From Zetaproteobacteria bacterium (GTDB lineage Bacteria > Bdellovibrionota_B > Oligoflexia > Oligoflexales > Bog-1112), in contig CANFEH010000005.1 in assembly GCA_947445855.1 (NCBI GenBank), positions 1 through 39,402 on the forward strand: a stretch of 39,402 bases of DNA, read 5' to 3'. Positions within the stretch are counted from its first letter, which is position 1. Each line of letters opens with the position of its first letter. Position numbers and translations under genes: made by a program. This document shows, piece after piece, positions 8,483-15,954 of this stretch. The notes under the pieces are model-generated. The model was not told where the DNA came from. It worked only from the letters and a program-made list of their open reading frames with translations, and made no database searches.

Positions 8483-9283
8483 TTAAAAATGAATACTAGT
8501 TCCTAAAGAAAAATGACAGGCTCTTAATATAATTTTTTCTAGATCTCTTTCAAGAGGCTTTAGTAGCACACTTTGATTTTCATCTATTTGAGAGATTAAG
8601 CGTGTCACTTCAAACCGTTCCCAGTCGGATTCTAAGAAAAAAGTTGTTTTCTTAGAAATTTTAAATTCTAAGGATGTTCTCACTCCAAGACCTTTGCTTT
8701 GGTTTGAATGAGAAACTTTTTCCTTGTGAATACTTAAAAGATAGGAAGACCAAAAAGGAAGAAGAAGAGAGGCTCTAATTTTTAGAAAATGCCAACGAAA
8801 AGAACCACCCACTTGGTATCCTAATTTGTAGATACGTGTGACGAGGTGCAAGTTTTGAAATAGATTTGTTGAGAAGTGCAAGGTAGATTCTAAAGATGCT
8901 TCTAAGTTTTCTGTTAAATTAAATTGGTAGCTTGCGCCTGTTTCTAAATTATAACGTGTATGAGTGGCTGAAAAAATTTCTTGATCAGAATGTAGAGTGC
9001 TTGTATGGCTTACTTCTCCTGATAGTAAAAAAGAAAATTGATTTTTTATGAGAAGTCCTTTTAGACCTAGTTGAAAGTAAGGACCTATTTGGTGGGCGAT
9101 TCTTTCTTGCATTTTAATGTGATCAATACCGATATGAGAACTTAAGGAGCTAGGAGGGGCTCCTGAGTAATCAAAAATGCCGACACCACTAGAAAGTCTT
9201 AGTTTTCCGCTTGGTTGCCAAGAGTAGGCTGCTTCTGTTTGACAAAGTATACAAACAACAATAAGGAAACATGAATAGCGCAT
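8483..9283 (-). CDS. Predicted outer-membrane beta-barrel protein, unknown function
   Basis: This is a 266-aa protein starting with a signal peptide (MRYSCFLIVVCILCQTEAAYS). The rest alternates polar and hydrophobic residues in repeated segments such as YNLETGASYQFNLTENLEASLEST and YQVGGSFRWHFLKIRASLLL, and it ends in an aromatic residue (SLGTSIHF), as expected for a barrel inserted by the BAM machinery. I recognise no named family. It is the first gene of a probable two-gene operon with the acylase, which it precedes by 28 bases. Export and barrel topology are inferred from pattern only. Confidence 0.65.
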   Translation of the reverse strand: MRYSCFLIVVCILCQTEAAYSWQPSGKLRLSSGVGIFDYSGAPPSSLSSHIGIDHIKMQERIAHQIGPYFQLGLKGLLIKNQFSFLLSGEVSHTSTLHSDQEIFSATHTRYNLETGASYQFNLTENLEASLESTLHFSTNLFQNLHLVTRIYKLGYQVGGSFRWHFLKIRASLLLPFWSSYLLSIHKEKVSHSNQSKGLGVRTSLEFKISKKTTFFLESDWERFEVTRLISQIDENQSVLLKPLERDLEKIILRACHFSLGTSIHF

Positions 9284-9487
9284 TGAATTTTTCTCAAAAG
9301 TAGTTTAAGTTTTCTCGTCACCTAATATTTAAAGGATTGAGTCTTTTTGGTGTAGCGATTCTTCTTTATATTTCGCGTTACATCTAGAGAGTCAAAGTAT
9401 GAACAAGGGTGCGTAAGTGCGGTTTTTTGGAAATCAAAGAGCCTTAAATCCCTGTTTTAGTATGTGTATATGAAAGGTTCTAAGCCA

Positions 9488-10012
9488 ATGATTTTTGAAA
9501 GGAATAAGGTTCATATCGTTTCAACAGGTGGAACCATTGAAAAAATCTATGACGAGAGGAGCGGTTTTTTAGGCAACAGAGAGTCTGTTGTTGAGAAAAT
9601 TATAGCCTCCGAACTCAGGCTTCCCTTTCTAAAAATAAAGTATCACCAACTTATGGCTAAAGACTCTCTAGATATGACAGAGAGAGATCGAGAGATAATT
9701 CTAGATTTTGTGAAGATTATATCGGCGAAGGAAGAGCCTGTGATTGTGTTGCATGGTACTGATACTCTCCAACGCACAGTCAGTTTTTTTGAAGAAAGTG
9801 GAGGAGTTGCTAAGAAAGCCCCTATCCTTTTCACAGGAGCTATGAAACCGATTGGATTTTTACAATCAGATGCTCTTCAAAACATAACAGAAGCTCTTAC
9901 TTTAGCGAGAGTTCTTCCGCCTGGTTTATACGTCACTTTTCATAATCAAGTCTTAGAAGGTTCTCAATTTAAGAAGAATTACGAACTAGGAACTTTTGAA
10001 AAAATTTCCTAG
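9488..10012 (+). CDS. Single-domain asparaginase-like protein (N-terminal domain only)
   Basis: This 174-aa protein corresponds to the N-terminal catalytic domain of L-asparaginase. IVSTGGTIEKIY carries the first catalytic threonine, HGTDTLQRT the second Thr-Asp pair, and PILFTGAMKP the third conserved block. Full asparaginases are about 330 aa; here the C-terminal domain is absent and fabI starts 45 bases later, so this is not a frameshift remnant. The track begins at a GTG (9464) with no ribosome site. The ATG at 9488 is preceded by AAAGG about ten bases back and is preferred, though the ATG at 9470 cannot be excluded. It is probably the first gene of an operon with fabI and prfB. Short one-domain asparaginase homologues exist in Proteobacteria; their activity is uncertain because the full enzymes work as two-domain subunits. 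Confidence 0.8.
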   Translation: MIFERNKVHIVSTGGTIEKIYDERSGFLGNRESVVEKIIASELRLPFLKIKYHQLMAKDSLDMTERDREIILDFVKIISAKEEPVIVLHGTDTLQRTVSFFEESGGVAKKAPILFTGAMKPIGFLQSDALQNITEALTLARVLPPGLYVTFHNQVLEGSQFKKNYELGTFEKIS

Positions 10013-10017
10013 AATGG

Positions 10018-10048
10018 CCCCCTAAATGAATCTAAAAAAACAAGGGGG
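10018..10048 (+). promoter_or_regulatory. Possible RBS-masking hairpin ahead of fabI
   Basis: CCCCCT (10018-10023) is complementary to AGGGGG (10043-10048), with a 19-base A-rich loop. The G run is the only good Shine-Dalgarno match for fabI, whose ATG lies nine bases later. The hairpin begins five bases after the asparaginase stop, so ribosomes finishing that gene would open it, which would suit translational coupling. Confidence 0.45.
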
Positions 10049-10057
10049 ATAGACGTT

Positions 10058-10840
10058 ATGAATCCTTTAGAAATAAGTAAAGGAGCTGTTGTTTTGGGAG
10101 TCGCTAATAGTCGTTCTTTAGCTTCGTTTGTAGCAGAGAAGCTTCACCTAGAAGGGACTCGATTAGCGATTAGTTATCTTGCTGATGAAAAAGGGCGATC
10201 AAGACGCCGTGTTGAGGAAGCTTGTGAGAAGTTTCCGCCTACCTTTTTAAGTCCTTGTAATTTAAACCGCGAAGAAGAAGTGAAAGCTTTTTTTAAAGAA
10301 GCTTTCGTTTCTCTTGGTTCTTTAGACTATCTTGTGCACGCTGTAGCCTTTGCCCCTCTAGAAGATATCCGTTGTGACACAATGCAGGTGAGTCGTGAAG
10401 GTTTTTTGCAAGCTATGGAATCTAGTGTTTATAGTTTGATAGCGAGTGTGAGGGAGGCTTCTTCTTATATGAAAGAGGGAGGTTCAATTGTTACTTTAAG
10501 CTACTTTGGGTCTGAGAAAGTTGTGCCTGGGTACAATCTCATGGGTGTTTGCAAAAGTGCTCTTGAAAGCGCGGTTCGTTATTTAGCAAGAGAGCTAGGA
10601 CCTCTTGGGATTAGGATTAACGCTGTGAGTGCAGGAGCATTGAAAACTCTAGCATCTTCTGCTATTCCTCACTTCAGTTCTATGTTAGAGGCACAAGAAA
10701 AAATATCTCCTCTTCGGACGAAGTTGCTCCCTGAAGATGTAGCAGAGAGTGTTCTGTATTTATTAAGTGACAGAGCTCGTGCTATTACAGGTGAAGTTCT
10801 TCACACTGATAATGGTTTTAATATTATGAGTGCCTCTTGA
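10058..10840 (+). CDS. fabI: Enoyl-[acyl-carrier-protein] reductase (NADH), FabI type
   Basis: This enzyme catalyses the last reduction in each round of type II fatty-acid elongation, trans-2-enoyl-ACP to acyl-ACP. It is a 260-aa Rossmann-fold SDR with the FabI-specific cofactor loop LGVANSRSLA in place of the usual TGxxxGIG. The catalytic Tyr-x6-Lys is at Y159 and K166 (GYNLMGVCKSALE), preceded by the second FabI tyrosine in SYFGSEKVVPGYN. IRINAVSAGALKTLASS is the substrate-loop region and the end (ITGEVLHTDNGFNIM) is typical. The length matches E. coli FabI (262 aa). It lies between the one-domain asparaginase and prfB, all in one direction with 45- and 41-base gaps. The only strong ribosome site, GGGGG, lies in a possible hairpin (see separate entry). 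Confidence 0.95.
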   Translation: MNPLEISKGAVVLGVANSRSLASFVAEKLHLEGTRLAISYLADEKGRSRRRVEEACEKFPPTFLSPCNLNREEEVKAFFKEAFVSLGSLDYLVHAVAFAPLEDIRCDTMQVSREGFLQAMESSVYSLIASVREASSYMKEGGSIVTLSYFGSEKVVPGYNLMGVCKSALESAVRYLARELGPLGIRINAVSAGALKTLASSAIPHFSSMLEAQEKISPLRTKLLPEDVAESVLYLLSDRARAITGEVLHTDNGFNIMSAS

Positions 10841-10881
10841 TTCAAGCTTAACTTTTAAGATTAGAAAAAGGGGGAGTGTCG

Positions 10882-11989
10882 ATGGATGTGTCATCACTCA
10901 GTTATGCCTACAAAGAAAAGAAAAAAAAGTTAGAACTTCTTTGGAGGTTACTTTGACCTCGAGAGTAAAAAAGTTCGTCTCTTAGAGTTAGAAGATGAAA
11001 TTTTAGGAAATCCTTCTTTCTGGGACGACACTGATCTTTCTACCAAAATTTTAAAAGAAAAAAAATCTTTGGAAGAGGCTCTTTTTCAGGGGAAAAGTAT
11101 TCGGGCTCTAGCTGAAGATATTGAAGCAGGGATAGAGCTTTCTGAAGAAGAAGAAGTTTTTGACGAAACTATTAAGCTTTTTCAAATTTTTTCTGACAAA
11201 GTAGAAGAGCTTGAAGTGGCAAGTCTTTTGAGTGACTCTAATGACAATAGTCATAGTCTCCTTACTATCAATGCAGGAGCAGGTGGCACTGAATCTTGTG
11301 ATTGGGCTTCTATGCTACTTCGTATGTATATTCGGTATGCAGAGTCGAAAGGGTGGGAAGTTACTTTTCACGATATGCAAGAGGGAGATGAAGCAGGCAT
11401 CAAGAGTGCCACAATAGAAATCTCAGGAGAAAAAGTTTACGGGCTACTAAAGGGAGAAAGTGGTGTTCATCGTCTTGTGCGTATTAGTCCTTTTGATTCT
11501 AATGCAAGAAGACACACAAGTTTTGCTTCCATTTATTTGTCTGCTGTAATTGATGATGCTATTGAAGTGTCTATCGATCCTTCGGATTTAAGAATTGATA
11601 CTTACAGGGCGAGTGGAGCAGGTGGTCAGCACGTTAACAGAACAGATAGTGCTGTGCGTATCACTCATAAAACAAGTGGTATTGTAGTGCAATGTCAAAG
11701 TCAAAGATCTCAGCATCAAAACAAAGATACAGCTATGAAAATGTTGAGAAGTAAGCTTTATGAAAAAGAACTTGAAAAAAGAAAACAAGAACAAAGTGAG
11801 TTAGAAGCTGGAAAGTCTGAAATTGGTTTTGGGAGTCAAATTCGTAGTTACGTTTTGCATCCTTATAAAATGGTGAAAGACCATAGAACAAGTCTTGAAA
11901 GTCATGCTCCCCAAAAAGTTCTTGATGGGGATATCACAGAGTTTATTACAGCTTATCTTGTTCACTCAAGAAGGAAGAACCATTCCTAG
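10882..11989 (+). CDS. prfB: Peptide chain release factor 2, with programmed +1 frameshift
   Basis: RF2 terminates translation at UGA and UAA. The track shows only the part from 11069. The real gene starts at the ATG at 10882, with GGGGAG upstream. A 24-codon leader (MDVSSLSYAYKEKKKKLELLWRLL) ends in an in-frame TGA at 10954. Shifting +1 at CTT-TGA continues as DLESKKVRLLELEDEILGNPSFWDD and joins the track ORF in the same frame, giving 368 aa against 365 for E. coli RF2. The catalytic GGQ lies in RASGAGGQHVNRTDSAVRITH. The domain before it (INAGAGGTESCDWASML) is also classic. The intact shift site means RF2 level is controlled by its own activity at UGA. It is probably co-transcribed with fabI, 41 bases upstream. 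Confidence 0.97.
10943..10957 (+). promoter_or_regulatory. RF2 programmed +1 frameshift signal
   Basis: GGAGG-TTA-CTT-TGA-C is the standard prfB recoding site: an internal Shine-Dalgarno-like GGAGG three bases before CTT, then the slow UGA stop followed by C. When RF2 is scarce the ribosome slips from CTT to TTT and reads GAC. The layout matches the E. coli site AGGGGGTATCTTTGAC. Confidence 0.95.
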
Positions 11990-12014
11990 TTTTTCTCTAT
12001 ATTTATTTATCTGA

Positions 12015-12043
12015 TTGACAGAGCCATTAGAGTTCTCTTTAAA
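12015..12043 (+). promoter_or_regulatory. Candidate sigma-70 promoter for the PiT operon
   Basis: A perfect -35 box TTGACA (12015-12020) is followed 17 bases later by TTTAAA (12038-12043), which matches four of six -10 positions. It sits 26 bases after the prfB stop and would give a leader of about 100 bases that includes the hairpin at 12050. Confidence 0.4.
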
Positions 12044-12049
12044 AGATAT

Positions 12050-12088
12050 AACTTGTACCGGGAAGCTAGTTCAAATGGCTTACAAGTT
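12050..12088 (+). promoter_or_regulatory. Leader hairpin upstream of the phosphate transporter gene
   Basis: AACTTGTA (12050-12057) pairs exactly with TACAAGTT (12081-12088). No T-run follows, so it does not look like a terminator. It lies between the candidate promoter and the ribosome site of the PiT gene. I recognise no known riboswitch class. Confidence 0.4.
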
Positions 12089-12151
12089 TGTATCTATTGG
12101 GCCATAGTTAATTCTTAATAAGAGACATTTTTTAGCTTCAGGAGGTTTCTG

Positions 12152-13678
12152 TTGGACCTGTTTTCTTTAACTATCACTGTTTTAGCTCTTTTTTTCCTTG
12201 TGAGCTCATGTATTGAGGTTGGTAGTAATGATGCTACAAACTTGGTGAATGCTATTTATGGTGCTCGTGTTTTAGATCATAAGAAAGCGATTTTATTAGC
12301 TGGTGTGTTTGTTATTTTAGGAGCTTCTTTTTCAAGTCCTGTTATTGACACAGTGAGAAAAGAAATTTTTGATATCAAGCTTCTTGATTTAGATATGTCT
12401 TTATCTGTTTTTATCACATCTTATTTTGTTAGTGTTGTCCTTCTTTATATCTATTCTTTGTTTGGTCTGCCTGTGAGTACCACAGCAATTTTTGTGTTTT
12501 GCTTAGCAGGAGGAGCTTGTGGAGTACTTGGCAGCACAGAAGCTGTTAATTGGTCTAAGTTTTCTGAAATTGTAATGGCTATTATCATGTCTATCTTTGT
12601 GAGTGGTGTCTTTGCCTTTGTAGCCCAGAAGGTTTTTAGACGTTACATTGGTTATAACTTAGAAAAAAAAGAACTTATGGTTCGTCATGGTTCTTGGATT
12701 TCTGCTCTCATGCTCGTATTTTTGTTTTGGTTTATGCTTGTAGAAGGTATGAAAAATATAAATTTTGTGGAAACTTTTCACGAGAGTATGAGCCCATTTG
12801 GATTTTATTCTTTTCTTCTTTTTCTTTGGATTCTTTTTACTCTTGTAATTCGCTTCTTTTTAAAACGCTCTGACAAAAAAAATGTTGTTAATCTTTTTCG
12901 CTACATTGCTATTCTTGGAATGGTGAGTATGGCTTTTGCTTTTGGTCAAAATGATTTAGCCAACTGTGCTTCTCCTGGTGTGGCTATATATATGATGTGG
13001 AGCCAAGGGTTAGCGAGTAGTATGAGTTTGAGTGTACCCATTTGGGCTCTTTCTGTTTGTGGTTTTTTAATGTTTCTAGGCATGCTGACTAAGAGAGCTA
13101 AAAATGTCACTATGGCAGAAATAAAAACAGGTTCACAAAAAGAGAATGTAGTTATCTACTCTCCTCGTTGGTGTCAAAGCCTTGGAAAAATGCTTATTTT
13201 AAGAAAAAAAAGAAGTGCAAAGACACTGAATAAGATTCATCACCATTCTCTCGACAGTCACTCTGATTATGATGCTCTCAGAGCCTCTGTGATTCTTTCT
13301 GTGAGTGCTTGTGTGATTGCTTTTGCTTCTGGTCAAGGGCTTCCTATTTCGACTACTTATGTGGCTTTTGCTTCTGTTGTTGCTACTGGTTGGGGAGATG
13401 GTGTGTACATAGATGGAAATTCTGAAGTAAAAGTTGGGCGTATTGTTTGGGTTGTGTCTGGATGGTTTATGAGTGCCTTTCTTGCTTTTGTTATAAGCTT
13501 TATTGTGGCTTTGGTTATCTACCACGGTCGTTTAGTAGGATTATCTCTTTGTTTGATTGTGTTTTTTCTAACACGCGTCATGAGTCAAAGAATGGAAAAA
13601 AAACATACGAAGAAATACAATAAAACTGTCAAAAAAGAGCAAATTGAAGTCAAAAAGTTACAACATCAGGAAGCTTAA
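12152..13678 (+). CDS. Inorganic phosphate transporter, PiT family
   Basis: This is a 508-aa inner-membrane carrier that imports phosphate (as metal-phosphate or with a cation). The two inverted PiT signature repeats are clear: GSNDATNLVNAIYGARVL near residue 25 and FGQNDLANCASPGVAIY near residue 270. Each is followed by the matching LPVSTT or LPISTTYVA element (residues about 108 and 397). The start is a TTG at 12152, confirmed by a perfect AGGAGG six bases upstream. A cytoplasmic loop of about 50 residues with histidines (INKIHHHSLDSHSDYDALRAS) precedes the second half, as in other long PiT proteins. The C-terminus ends in a charged tail. The next gene starts 3 bases after the stop and encodes a secreted CHAD-like protein. 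Confidence 0.92.
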   Translation: MDLFSLTITVLALFFLVSSCIEVGSNDATNLVNAIYGARVLDHKKAILLAGVFVILGASFSSPVIDTVRKEIFDIKLLDLDMSLSVFITSYFVSVVLLYIYSLFGLPVSTTAIFVFCLAGGACGVLGSTEAVNWSKFSEIVMAIIMSIFVSGVFAFVAQKVFRRYIGYNLEKKELMVRHGSWISALMLVFLFWFMLVEGMKNINFVETFHESMSPFGFYSFLLFLWILFTLVIRFFLKRSDKKNVVNLFRYIAILGMVSMAFAFGQNDLANCASPGVAIYMMWSQGLASSMSLSVPIWALSVCGFLMFLGMLTKRAKNVTMAEIKTGSQKENVVIYSPRWCQSLGKMLILRKKRSAKTLNKIHHHSLDSHSDYDALRASVILSVSACVIAFASGQGLPISTTYVAFASVVATGWGDGVYIDGNSEVKVGRIVWVVSGWFMSAFLAFVISFIVALVIYHGRLVGLSLCLIVFFLTRVMSQRMEKKHTKKYNKTVKKEQIEVKKLQHQEA

Positions 13679-13681
13679 ACT

Positions 13682-14716
13682 ATGAGACGAGTTCTTGTTT
13701 TTTGTGCAAATTTATTTTTGTTTTCATCCTTTCTATTTGGGTTAGAGCCGCTAGGGTATGAAAGACCTTATAGTGAATTGGCTCGGGAATTTAGTTACCC
13801 TACGTATCAGCAACTTGAAAAAAAAGTTATGGATTTACCTCCTTCTGTTTTGCCACATGAAGTCAAGCTTCTTAGGATTGAAGTAGGTAAAACTCGTTTT
13901 TTATTAGATTTCTTTATTTTTGCTTACCCTCAGTATGATAAGGGAGATCTTGCTGTTAGTTTTAGACGAAATTTAGATGAAGGTTATGCTGTCTTAGGAG
14001 TTTTTAAAGATCTTTTTGATTTCCTTCGTATTCCTAAAGATAAAATCAAAGAAGAAGACTACAAGCCTCTTCTTCATAAAGTGGAAGAAAGAAGAAAAGC
14101 TGTTTTTAAATGGCAAGAAGACTTAGTTAGGTTTTCTAGTAGAAATTTTCTGCAGAATTATTTTGAAAATCCTTTGAAAGAAAAGATACAAAATCGAGAT
14201 GAAAAAGATTTGTCTTCTTTTGTTTGGAAGTCTCTAAATCCTCCTCGTGTGTTAGAAGAAAATTTTCAGGAAATTTTAACAAGATTTCTTATTTCTTCTT
14301 TAGAAAGAGCAGAAAATCTCTATAAAAAAGTTTTGAAGATAGAAAATATTTTTGATCACTATGAGCAAGAAGTTTTTTTTCATGGATTTCGTAAGACTAT
14401 TCGTTATGTGGTAAAAATAGATCAGTATTTTAAAGGTTTTTTACCAAAAGCTTTGGTTGAAGGAGAGAGTTTTAAAGTTCTTTCTGAGAGTGTGGACCGT
14501 TATGGTAGTTTGAATGATCTTTTCATGATAGAGCAAACTCTTCTTCATGAATTAGAAGGAGCTTCTCTTGAGGAGGCTAAAGCTTTGATGGAAAAACTAG
14601 AAGAAGTGAAAAAAGAGGCCCATGCTGCTTGGCTCGCCTTGAACATTTGGCAAGAAAATTCTAAGGTTTTTTGTCATATAGAGAAGTTTAAAAAAGAAAT
14701 TTTGGGAACTTTCTAA
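13682..14716 (+). CDS. Secreted helical protein with CHAD-like repeats, unknown function
   Basis: This is a 344-aa protein with a signal peptide (MRRVLVFCANLFLFSSFLFG). The mature part is almost wholly helical and charged. Two segments resemble the conserved-histidine alpha-helical (CHAD) repeat: PHEVKLLRIEVGKTRFLLDFF near residue 58, and FFHGFRKTIRYVVKIDQYF near residue 233 followed by DRYGSLNDLFMIEQTLLHE, which looks like the usual LG..ND..v element. CHAD domains bind polyphosphate, and the gene starts 3 bases after a phosphate transporter with its ribosome site AGGAAG inside that gene, so a phosphate-related role is plausible. A cytosolic DUF47/PhoU-like protein is the usual PiT partner, and this is not one. 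The CHAD assignment is by eye and uncertain; the location outside the cytoplasm rests on the signal peptide. Confidence 0.55.
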   Translation: MRRVLVFCANLFLFSSFLFGLEPLGYERPYSELAREFSYPTYQQLEKKVMDLPPSVLPHEVKLLRIEVGKTRFLLDFFIFAYPQYDKGDLAVSFRRNLDEGYAVLGVFKDLFDFLRIPKDKIKEEDYKPLLHKVEERRKAVFKWQEDLVRFSSRNFLQNYFENPLKEKIQNRDEKDLSSFVWKSLNPPRVLEENFQEILTRFLISSLERAENLYKKVLKIENIFDHYEQEVFFHGFRKTIRYVVKIDQYFKGFLPKALVEGESFKVLSESVDRYGSLNDLFMIEQTLLHELEGASLEEAKALMEKLEEVKKEAHAAWLALNIWQENSKVFCHIEKFKKEILGTF

Positions 14717-14970
14717 AAATGAGAAATCATTTTGCTTGGGTCTTGAGAAGAGATAAAACATTCCTCTGATTTAAAATCATAGACAATCCAAGCTTTTTTC
14801 TCACGAATTTGTTTAAGCACAAGGGAGACTTTTTCTTCTAAAGAGTATTCTTCAGGGCCATAATCAGTTCCTTCTTGCAGCACATAGCTTTCAATAAGAG
14901 ACTCTAGGGTTTCTTTCTTCAAGTCTTTTTCTTCAACGGTCAAAAATGTATTTTCGCTGTTATTTGTCAT
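14713..14970 (-). CDS. yheU: YheU family (UPF0270) small protein
   Basis: This is an 85-aa cytosolic protein. The core ETLESLIESYVLQEGTDYG, followed by SLEEKVSLVLKQI, matches E. coli YheU (ETLENLIESFVLREGTDYG...LEQKVADVKRQL) nearly residue for residue, with an N-terminal extension of about ten residues. The biochemical role of the family is not established. AGAGGA lies six bases before the ATG. The gene is single and convergent with the CHAD-like gene, sharing 4 bases with it, and divergent from mlaE. The family is mainly proteobacterial, which helps place the organism. Confidence 0.88.
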   Translation of the reverse strand: MTNNSENTFLTVEEKDLKKETLESLIESYVLQEGTDYGPEEYSLEEKVSLVLKQIREKKAWIVYDFKSEECFISSQDPSKMISHF

Positions 14971-15022
14971 GCTAATCCTCTATAATGGTTTTATCAGTTT
15001 TCTCTAAAAAGGTTTATACAAG

Positions 15023-15814
15023 ATGATTCATTCTTTCTTGAAGCCTCTTCATCAGCTTGGGACTTTTGTTCTTCAGTTGGGACACGGTCTAGGTGGCTAT
15101 CTGATATTTACTTATAATGCTACAGTTCAAATTTTTTATCCTCGTTTTAGAGGAAAGCTTGTAGTGCAGCAAATGGAATTTATTGGCGCGAAAAGCTTTA
15201 TGATTGTCACTTTAGCAAGCTTCATTGTTGGTGCTGTTTTTGGGATCCAGTTTGGTGATGTTTTTAGTTTGTTTGGAGCAGAGTCTTTGATTGGTGCTGC
15301 TGCTTCCTACACTTTGTCAAAAGAACTTGGCCCTGTGCTCACTTCTTTTCTTGTGGCTGGACGAGCTGGATCTGCTATGACAGCTGAGATTGCTACAATG
15401 AAAGTGAATGACCAGATTGATGCTCTTCGGGTATCAGCTGTAGATCCGATTGGCTATCTTGCTAGTCCAAGGCTTATAGCCTCCTGTCTTGTTATGCCTA
15501 TTCTTGTTGGTTATTTTGTTTTTTTTGGAGTTTTATCGTCTTATTTGGTAAGTACTGCTCTCTTTGATATTGATCCAGGTGTGTTCTTCGAAAAAATCAG
15601 ATGGTCCAATAAGTCTAAAAATATTATCGAAGGGTTGCAGAAAGCAGTCTTATTTGGGTTTCTTTTTTCTTCAGTGAGCTGCTACTTAGGATTTAGCACA
15701 GAAGGTGGAGCTAAAGGTGTGGGAAGGTCTACGACGACAGCTGTTGTGATTTCTCTTATTTTCACTCTTCTTCTAGATTTTTTTGTAAGCTATATTCAGG
15801 TGACTTACCTTTAA
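15023..15814 (+). CDS. mlaE: MlaE-family ABC transporter permease
   Basis: This is a 263-aa inner-membrane permease of the MlaE/YrbE family, which moves phospholipids between inner and outer membrane in Gram-negative bacteria. The family core is intact: KELGPVLTSFLVAGRAGSAMTAEIATMKVNDQIDALRVSAVDP, then YLASPRLIA, and near the end EGGAKGVGRSTTTAVVISLI. AAAGG precedes the ATG. The usual partners (MlaF ATPase, MlaD substrate-binding protein, MlaB/C) are not in this window, so they must be encoded elsewhere or this is a split locus. leuS starts 140 bases later and is probably a separate unit. Confidence 0.92.
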   Translation: MIHSFLKPLHQLGTFVLQLGHGLGGYLIFTYNATVQIFYPRFRGKLVVQQMEFIGAKSFMIVTLASFIVGAVFGIQFGDVFSLFGAESLIGAAASYTLSKELGPVLTSFLVAGRAGSAMTAEIATMKVNDQIDALRVSAVDPIGYLASPRLIASCLVMPILVGYFVFFGVLSSYLVSTALFDIDPGVFFEKIRWSNKSKNIIEGLQKAVLFGFLFSSVSCYLGFSTEGGAKGVGRSTTTAVVISLIFTLLLDFFVSYIQVTYL

Positions 15815-15954
15815 AAGAGCGGCTATTTTTTCCTCAATAAATTTTCTCAATAATTTCAGGCGGCAAAGAAGACTGGATGTTTTTCTGCTGTCTTTTCTGA
15901 CACTTATGCTAGAGTCCCTCACTTCTATAAAAAATGTTAGCAGTCAGAGGGGTT

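Noticed and set aside
9488-10012. Asparaginase as a frameshifted pseudogene
   Set aside because: No C-terminal asparaginase sequence exists in any frame before fabI, and the ORF ends cleanly with a short leader to the next gene.
11232-11417. Small plus-strand ORF inside prfB
   Set aside because: It is an out-of-frame shadow of the RF2 coding region, which carries unmistakable family motifs.
12050-12100. Possible tRNA (hairpin with GTTCAAAT)
   Set aside because: No acceptor stem or full cloverleaf can be drawn, and the TTCAAAT lies in the loop of a simple hairpin.
13199-13525. 108-aa minus-strand ORF
   Set aside because: It is antisense to the PiT gene, His/Ser/Asn-rich, without a ribosome site or family resemblance.
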